Shown one piece after another: positions 59,459 through 64,000 of a DNA stretch of 64,000 nt. The stretch is from UBA2112 sp964596695 (GTDB lineage Bacteria > Patescibacteriota > Saccharimonadia > Saccharimonadales > Saccharimonadaceae): positions 310,001 through 374,000 of the forward strand of contig CAZQVE010000001.1 of NCBI GenBank assembly GCA_964596695.1, read 5' to 3'. The position numbers and the translations under genes are program-made. Positions within the stretch are counted from its first letter, which is position 1, and every line of letters begins with the position of its first letter. The notes under the pieces are model-generated. The model ran no database searches. It was not told the origin of the DNA and saw only the letters and a list, made by a program, of their open reading frames with translations.

Positions 59459-59484
59459 TACATCTGTAAATACTAAAAACAAAC

Positions 59485-60042
59485 ATGAGCGAACTTCCTC
59501 GAATTTATCGTCCCCCACGCATTTACCGATCAGGAGAGCATCGGGACGCTGAACCTGTGCCGCCGAAACCAGCCGCTTTCATGACGGAGCGCGGATCGAT
59601 TTACACGTATGACGATCAAGGCCGCACCACCCGCCACAAAACAAAAACAGGTGAAGAATATCAGGCGCAAGATCTTACCGTATTTGTCGACATGCAGACG
59701 CAAGATAAAGATGCGTTCGTGTATTACCTCCATCACAATGATGATCCGAACGTGAAGGTCTATGTCGTGGAACGACAGCCCAATGACGCAGCAGTAAAGA
59801 TCCGCCGACCAGAAGATATCAAGAACCCCGACGCACTGTATTTAGCGGCTTGTCGGACCGATCCGAACGTTCAAAGCGACCACAACATACAACAATTGTT
59901 AAAATCCCGTAAGGTTCAACTGCAGCCGGCTGTCGGCATGTATGCGTATGACACTAGGTCGTATCGTGATGAGCAGCAGAAACCAATGACCGAGCGTCAT
60001 CTGGGGCATCGTGTCACTGAAATCAAGTACGCAGATGCATAG
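59485..60042 (+). CDS. Hypothetical soluble protein, 185 aa
   Basis: The protein has a basic, Pro/Arg-rich start (LPRIYRPPRIYRSGEH) and a mixed alpha-beta body (SIYTYDDQGRTTRHKT, DLTVFVDMQTQDKDAFVYYLHH, VKVYVVERQ). It has no signal or membrane span. The first 20 residues are probably disordered. I do not recognise the family. Its strong promoter and position between a mannosyltransferase and pnp give no functional hint. Confidence 0.5.
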   Translation: MSELPRIYRPPRIYRSGEHRDAEPVPPKPAAFMTERGSIYTYDDQGRTTRHKTKTGEEYQAQDLTVFVDMQTQDKDAFVYYLHHNDDPNVKVYVVERQPNDAAVKIRRPEDIKNPDALYLAACRTDPNVQSDHNIQQLLKSRKVQLQPAVGMYAYDTRSYRDEQQKPMTERHLGHRVTEIKYADA

Positions 60043-60056
60043 TTCGAAAAATGCGG

Positions 60057-60062
60057 TATAAT
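60057..60062 (+). promoter_or_regulatory. -10 element of pnp and leader
   Basis: TATAAT lies about 143 bases before the pnp start. The leader between them contains no gene; paired repeats such as GGAATTC/GAATTTC suggest a fold, as expected of the RNase III-type control known for pnp elsewhere. Confidence 0.45.
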
Positions 60063-60204
60063 ATATACATCACTCACGCGATGCAAGTGGTGGATAGAGG
60101 AATTCAGACGAATTTCTGTACCCGTTACTTAGTCGCCGGTGTGTTCTATAAAAGGAGTGTGTTTTGCATATGGAATGTCCGCGAAACGCGTGAAAGGAAT
60201 TAAC

Positions 60205-62319
60205 ATGGGCACTATTAACCCTAGTGGCAAAGAAATTATCAAAGTAAGCACGCAACTGGCTGGCAAGGAATTGACACTTGAAGTCAATCGCGTCGGTTTT
60301 CGTACGACTGCCAGTGTATTGGTCACGTACGGCGACACTGTCGTGCTTGGTACGGCTATGGTCGGTAGCCGACCGGTTACTCTAGACTACTTCCCGCTGT
60401 CAATCGACTATGAAGAAAAAATGTATGCAGCTGGTAAGATTAGCGGCAGTCGATTTATTAAGCGTGAGGGTCGTCCGAGCGATGAGGCAATCTTGATTGG
60501 TCGCCTGATTGACCGTCCAATCCGTCCGTTGTTCCCGAAGGGTTATCGCCAGGAAGTCCAGGTGGTCGCCAGCGTTCTCTCGATGGATCCGGACTTTCGC
60601 CCTGACAGTATCGCGATGATTGCAGCATCGAGCGCACTTATGCTGACCGGCACGCCGTTTGATGGTCCGGTGGCTGGATTGCGTGTTGCACAGGTTAACG
60701 GCGAGTTCAAAGCATTCGCAAGCCCTGAAGAACGTGAAGCGAGCGATCTTGACCTTGTTGTCGCTGGTATCGAAAGTGGCATCACCATGGTTGAAGCAGG
60801 TGCGAACGAGGTGAGCGAAGAGCTCGTTGCCGATGCACTTGCCTGGGCATTTAAAGAATACCAACCTGCGATTGCCGCGCAGAAAGAACTGGCTAAAAAA
60901 GTCGCGCCGGTACCGCAGGAATACGAACTTGTTCTCCCGAACGAAGAGTTCCAAAAGGTTGTAGACGAATGGGTTGATGGCAAACTTGGCGAGGCACTTC
61001 ACAAGCCGTATCCAGAACGCAACGAACTCGTCAGCAGTCTCCGGTGGGCGTTTCACGAAGAAATGCGCGAAAAACACGCCGATGAATATGACGCGCTCCA
61101 CGACGAATACGACGAGGCATTCACGATGGCGTTGCACAAAGACGTTCGTAAGAATATTGTCGCAAGCGGTACGCGTCCTGACGGCCGTAAGCTCGACGAA
61201 ATCCGTCCATTGAGCTCTGAAGTTGGTGTCCTGCCGCGAGCGCACGGTTCGTCGATCTTTACGCGTGGCGTAACACAGGGTATGAACATCGTCACCTTGG
61301 CTCCGCTGAGCTACGCCCAGATGGTTGACACTATGGAGGTCACTGATGGCGAGCGTCGCTACATGCATCACTACAATGCGCCTGGTTATACCGTCGGTGA
61401 GGTTCGTCGCCTTGGATCGCCTGGCCGCCGCGAAATTGGCCACGGCTACTTAGCTGAACGAGCAGTCTTGCCGATGTTGCCAAGCGAAGAAGAATTTCCG
61501 TATGCGATTCGTAGCGTTACCGAAATCATGAGCCAAAACGGTTCGACGTCAATGGCAGCGACCTGTAGCTCTGTCCTGGCGCTCATGGATGCCGGCGTAC
61601 CTCTTAAGCGTCCGGTTTCCGGTATTGCGATGGGTCTGATGATGGACGGTGATACGCCGTATGTTCTGTCCGACATCGCAGATGCCGAAGACTTTGCTGG
61701 CGATATGGACTTCAAGGTCACCGGTACCTCCGAGGGCATTACGGCTATCCAGATGGACATGAAGGTTCACGGTCTTCCTGTCGAGATATTGCGCCAAGCA
61801 TTGGAAAAGGCGAAGCCTGGCCGCGCGCATATCTTGGAACACATGCTGACGACTCTCGCAGCTCCACGCACGCATATGAGCCCGCATGCTCCACGTATCG
61901 AAAAAATCAAGATCAACCCCGACAAGATCGGCGCGGTTATTGGTAAGGGTGGTGAGGTTATCAACAAGATTACCGCCGAGACCGGTTCGATGATCGATAT
62001 CAAGGATGACGGTCTTATTACTGTCGCTGGTACCGATGCTGCGGGTATTGAACGGGCGCTCGATTGGATTCGCGGTCTGACTGAAGAGCCAGAAGTTGGC
62101 AAAATTTACGAAGGTAAAGTCGTCACGATCAAAGACTTCGGCGCATTCGTGAACATCATGCCCGGTACTGACGGTATGGTTCATATCAGCCAACTCAGCA
62201 ACGAGCGCGTTGAAAAAGTCGAAGACGTCTTGCACGAAGGTCAAGTCGTAAAGGTAAAACTGACCGGCATCGACGAGCGCGGACGCTTGAGCCTGAGTAT
62301 CAAAGCCGCTGAACAGTAG
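60205..62319 (+). CDS. pnp: Polyribonucleotide nucleotidyltransferase
   Basis: The 704-residue exoribonuclease degrades RNA from the 3' end using phosphate. Two RNase PH domains are present (FPLSIDYEEKMYAAGKISGS; then LMDAGVPLKRPVSGIAMGL and VTGTSEGITAIQMDMKV), a KH domain (IGAVIGKGGEVINKITAETG) and an S1 domain (GKVVTIKDFGAFVNIMPGTDGMVHISQLS). The ATG at 60205 follows AAAGGAA. Terminator hairpin 62338-62370 ends it. Confidence 0.97.
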   Translation: MGTINPSGKEIIKVSTQLAGKELTLEVNRVGFRTTASVLVTYGDTVVLGTAMVGSRPVTLDYFPLSIDYEEKMYAAGKISGSRFIKREGRPSDEAILIGRLIDRPIRPLFPKGYRQEVQVVASVLSMDPDFRPDSIAMIAASSALMLTGTPFDGPVAGLRVAQVNGEFKAFASPEEREASDLDLVVAGIESGITMVEAGANEVSEELVADALAWAFKEYQPAIAAQKELAKKVAPVPQEYELVLPNEEFQKVVDEWVDGKLGEALHKPYPERNELVSSLRWAFHEEMREKHADEYDALHDEYDEAFTMALHKDVRKNIVASGTRPDGRKLDEIRPLSSEVGVLPRAHGSSIFTRGVTQGMNIVTLAPLSYAQMVDTMEVTDGERRYMHHYNAPGYTVGEVRRLGSPGRREIGHGYLAERAVLPMLPSEEEFPYAIRSVTEIMSQNGSTSMAATCSSVLALMDAGVPLKRPVSGIAMGLMMDGDTPYVLSDIADAEDFAGDMDFKVTGTSEGITAIQMDMKVHGLPVEILRQALEKAKPGRAHILEHMLTTLAAPRTHMSPHAPRIEKIKINPDKIGAVIGKGGEVINKITAETGSMIDIKDDGLITVAGTDAAGIERALDWIRGLTEEPEVGKIYEGKVVTIKDFGAFVNIMPGTDGMVHISQLSNERVEKVEDVLHEGQVVKVKLTGIDERGRLSLSIKAAEQ

Positions 62320-62337
62320 ATTGTTCAGATAATCAGC

Positions 62338-62370
62338 AAAATACCGCTACGCCAGCGTAGCGGTATTTTT
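62338..62370 (+). terminator. Terminator of pnp
   Basis: AAAATACCGCTACG (62338-62351) and CGTAGCGGTATTTT (62356-62369) form a 14-bp stem with a four-base loop and run into T residues. Confidence 0.9.
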
Positions 62371-62451
62371 ATGTTTCAATTATGCGCTTAAGTTGGCTGA
62401 CCGGCATCGACGACCATAGTTGCTCGCCACAGAGAATGCTACACTTGCTAC

Positions 62452-64000
62452 ATGGATTCCGCTTACGATAACGGCATTTGGTCTGATTTGCCTATCTTGG
62501 ATTTTCGCGGCGCGATAACGGATAGTGTGGATCGTAACCAAGTAACAATCGTGACGGCCGAGACCGGAGCGGGTAAAAGCACCCAGGTGCCGCAGTATTT
62601 GGCTGAGCATGGCTACACCAAGGTGATCGTGACGCAGCCGCGCATATTGGCGGCGCGCAATTTGAGTTATCGCGTACGCGAAGAATGGGCGCAGCGAAAC
62701 CATGTCGATAGCGATAAAATCATTGGCTATCGTACGGCGCACGAACGTGACGATAGCCCGGAATCGCAGGTGCTGTATTGTACCGATGGCCTGCAGCTGG
62801 TGCGAGAAATTACCGGTAGCGGTACGCTAGAACGCCAAGTGCTGGTGCTCGATGAAGTGCACGAGTGGAACGAGAATATGGAAGTGCTCGTGGCGTGGGC
62901 AAAGAAGCGCTGCCAAGAGGAGTCAACGTTCAAAGTGGTTATTATGAGCGCAACGCTCGAGACCGATACGTTGGCGCAGTATTTTGGTACCGACGCAGTG
63001 ATCGATGTTCCTGGACGGAGTCATGAGGTAGTGAAGCGACGCGGTACTGATGTGGTGAGTGAAATCTTCAACCAATTAACGACTGCCAAGAGTAATATGC
63101 TGGTGTTTTTGCCTGGCAAAGCGGAGATACAAGACGTGGCCGACGCGATTACCGAAAAGGCGACCGCCGCTGGCGTGCCGGTCATTCCGTTGCATGGTCA
63201 GCTTGAAGCCTCGTCGCAACAGCAAGCGTTTGCAAACTATCCGAATGGTAAGGTGATCCTGGCGACAAATATTGCTCAGACGAGCGTGACGATTGATGAT
63301 ATCGATGTCGTGATCGACAGCGGACTTGAGCGTCGCTCAGAGGTGCGTAACGGTGTAGAGGGGCTGTTTATCGCTCAGATATCGCAGGCTGACTGCTTGC
63401 AGCGTGCGGGCAGGGCTGGACGTACCAAAGCAGGTGAATACATATTGGCACCGTACGATACGTTGCCGTGTCTTGAGTTTGATGAGCGTCCCGAGTATGC
63501 AATACCCGAGATTTTGCGCAAACACATCGATCGGCTTACGCTGCGACTCGCGAGCGTAGGGATTGATATCGAGATACTAGACTTTTATCATGACCCAAGT
63601 AACAAGGCGATTCAACGCGCCAAGCGGACGCTGGTTGCGCTCGGTGCCATGACAAAATCAGGCGATGTCACGCGAATTGGCCGCCAGATGGAGGAATTCC
63701 CCGTTGAATCAAGCTATGGACGCATGTTGGTTGAGGCGATGCAGTTTGGCGCTGAAGTTCAGTCAAAACTAGCAGTGATTATTGGTATCCAGGAGATCGG
63801 GGGTATCGTCAAAGGTGGTTCAAAACACACCGGCTGGCACAAATATACCAAACAGACCAAATCAGACTTACTGGCGCAGTATGATGTGTACTTGGCGTTG
63901 CCGGAAATCCCCGACAGTATATATGAAGACGTCGGTATTATCACCAAAAACGTACACAAGGCGACTGAAGTGATGGAGCGTTTGGAGCACGATCTCCAAC
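62452..64000 (+). CDS. DEAH-box helicase of HrpA/HrpB type (C-terminus beyond window)
   Basis: The 516 codons seen encode a superfamily 2 helicase: Walker A TAETGAGKSTQVPQ, TQPRILAARNLS, the DEAH box as LDEVHEWNE (Val for Ala), MSATLE, FLPGKAEIQ, ILATNIAQTSVTIDDID and the QRAGRAGRTKAGEY motif VI. This is the HrpA/HrpB pattern of RNA helicases active on mRNA or ribosomes. The winged-helix region has begun near residue 390. The stop codon is outside the window. TACACT lies six bases before the ATG. Confidence 0.88.
   Translation, partial: MDSAYDNGIWSDLPILDFRGAITDSVDRNQVTIVTAETGAGKSTQVPQYLAEHGYTKVIVTQPRILAARNLSYRVREEWAQRNHVDSDKIIGYRTAHERDDSPESQVLYCTDGLQLVREITGSGTLERQVLVLDEVHEWNENMEVLVAWAKKRCQEESTFKVVIMSATLETDTLAQYFGTDAVIDVPGRSHEVVKRRGTDVVSEIFNQLTTAKSNMLVFLPGKAEIQDVADAITEKATAAGVPVIPLHGQLEASSQQQAFANYPNGKVILATNIAQTSVTIDDIDVVIDSGLERRSEVRNGVEGLFIAQISQADCLQRAGRAGRTKAGEYILAPYDTLPCLEFDERPEYAIPEILRKHIDRLTLRLASVGIDIEILDFYHDPSNKAIQRAKRTLVALGAMTKSGDVTRIGRQMEEFPVESSYGRMLVEAMQFGAEVQSKLAVIIGIQEIGGIVKGGSKHTGWHKYTKQTKSDLLAQYDVYLALPEIPDSIYEDVGIITKNVHKATEVMERLEHDLQ

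Noticed and set aside
60400..61443. 347-codon minus-strand ORF
   Set aside because: It is antisense to pnp, with no start signals or recognisable motifs.

Overview
The window reads as a chromosome segment of a Patescibacteria/CPR bacterium, most likely Candidatus Saccharibacteria (TM7). This is inferred from gene content, not from a 16S gene. Support comes from three GFTLVELIIV prepilins, a Mbov_0395/VirB2-like pilin protein, a GT39 mannosyltransferase, an Orn-type oligoribonuclease, many short single-membrane-span or proline-rich proteins without clear homologues, tight gene packing, and UGA used as an ordinary stop. No rRNA gene, prophage, CRISPR array or complete insertion sequence was seen. 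One tRNA gene (tRNA-Ser GGA) is present.

Layout. 1-3.6 kb: FemX-like enzyme (partial), a lone phosphohexomutase domain, a phosphoribosyltransferase and small unknowns. 3.6-5.7 kb: groES-groEL behind a CIRCE operator. 5.7-13.5 kb: a prepilin, a DUF4143-type ATPase, large envelope proteins including an LPTTG surface protein, and a sugar-phosphate isomerase. 13.5-17.1 kb: a visibly AT-richer accessory stretch with a pilin-like protein, three small single-span proteins and a secreted metalloprotease. 17.1-19.2 kb: a MacB-type ABC exporter, then tRNA-Ser. 19.5-22.2 kb: small membrane proteins, a KwaB-like DUF4868 protein and a frameshifted gene. 22.2-26.5 kb: ribonucleotide reductase under apparent NrdR control. 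26.6-34.1 kb: YecM-like protein, Nramp transporter, a deoxyribosyltransferase-like membrane fusion, zwf, an unknown membrane protein and pyrG. 34.1-41.7 kb: a possible structured RNA, two prepilins, argS, a possible attenuator, mscL, msrB, a YfiH-type protein, orn and yjbR. 41.8-53.7 kb: dnaG-rpoD, a kinase, uppS, a second sigma factor, polA-dut, a HAD protein, mutM and holA. 53.7-64 kb: rpsT, a DHH-like protein, lmbE, truB, rpsO, a protein mannosyltransferase, pnp and a partial DEAH helicase.

Three themes stand out. First, a 155-165 bp imperfect palindrome is inserted in frame in two unrelated genes, nrdA and mutM; this resembles the palindromic elements found inside Rickettsia genes. Second, the nrd locus is unusual: the NrdA chain has no C-terminal cysteines, a separate 57-residue ORF ends in the expected CEGC motif, NrdB carries Phe and Glu at the class Ic positions, and paired NrdR-like boxes sit in the promoter. 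Third, many genes have an extended -10 element placed 6-9 nt before the start codon, which predicts leaderless mRNAs. These include a divergent lmbE/truB pair sharing one palindromic -10, and leaderless mini-ORFs that overlap the starts of pyrG, dnaG and the Nramp gene. DnaG has also lost all four zinc ligands. Another family of intergenic palindromic repeats serves partly as terminators.
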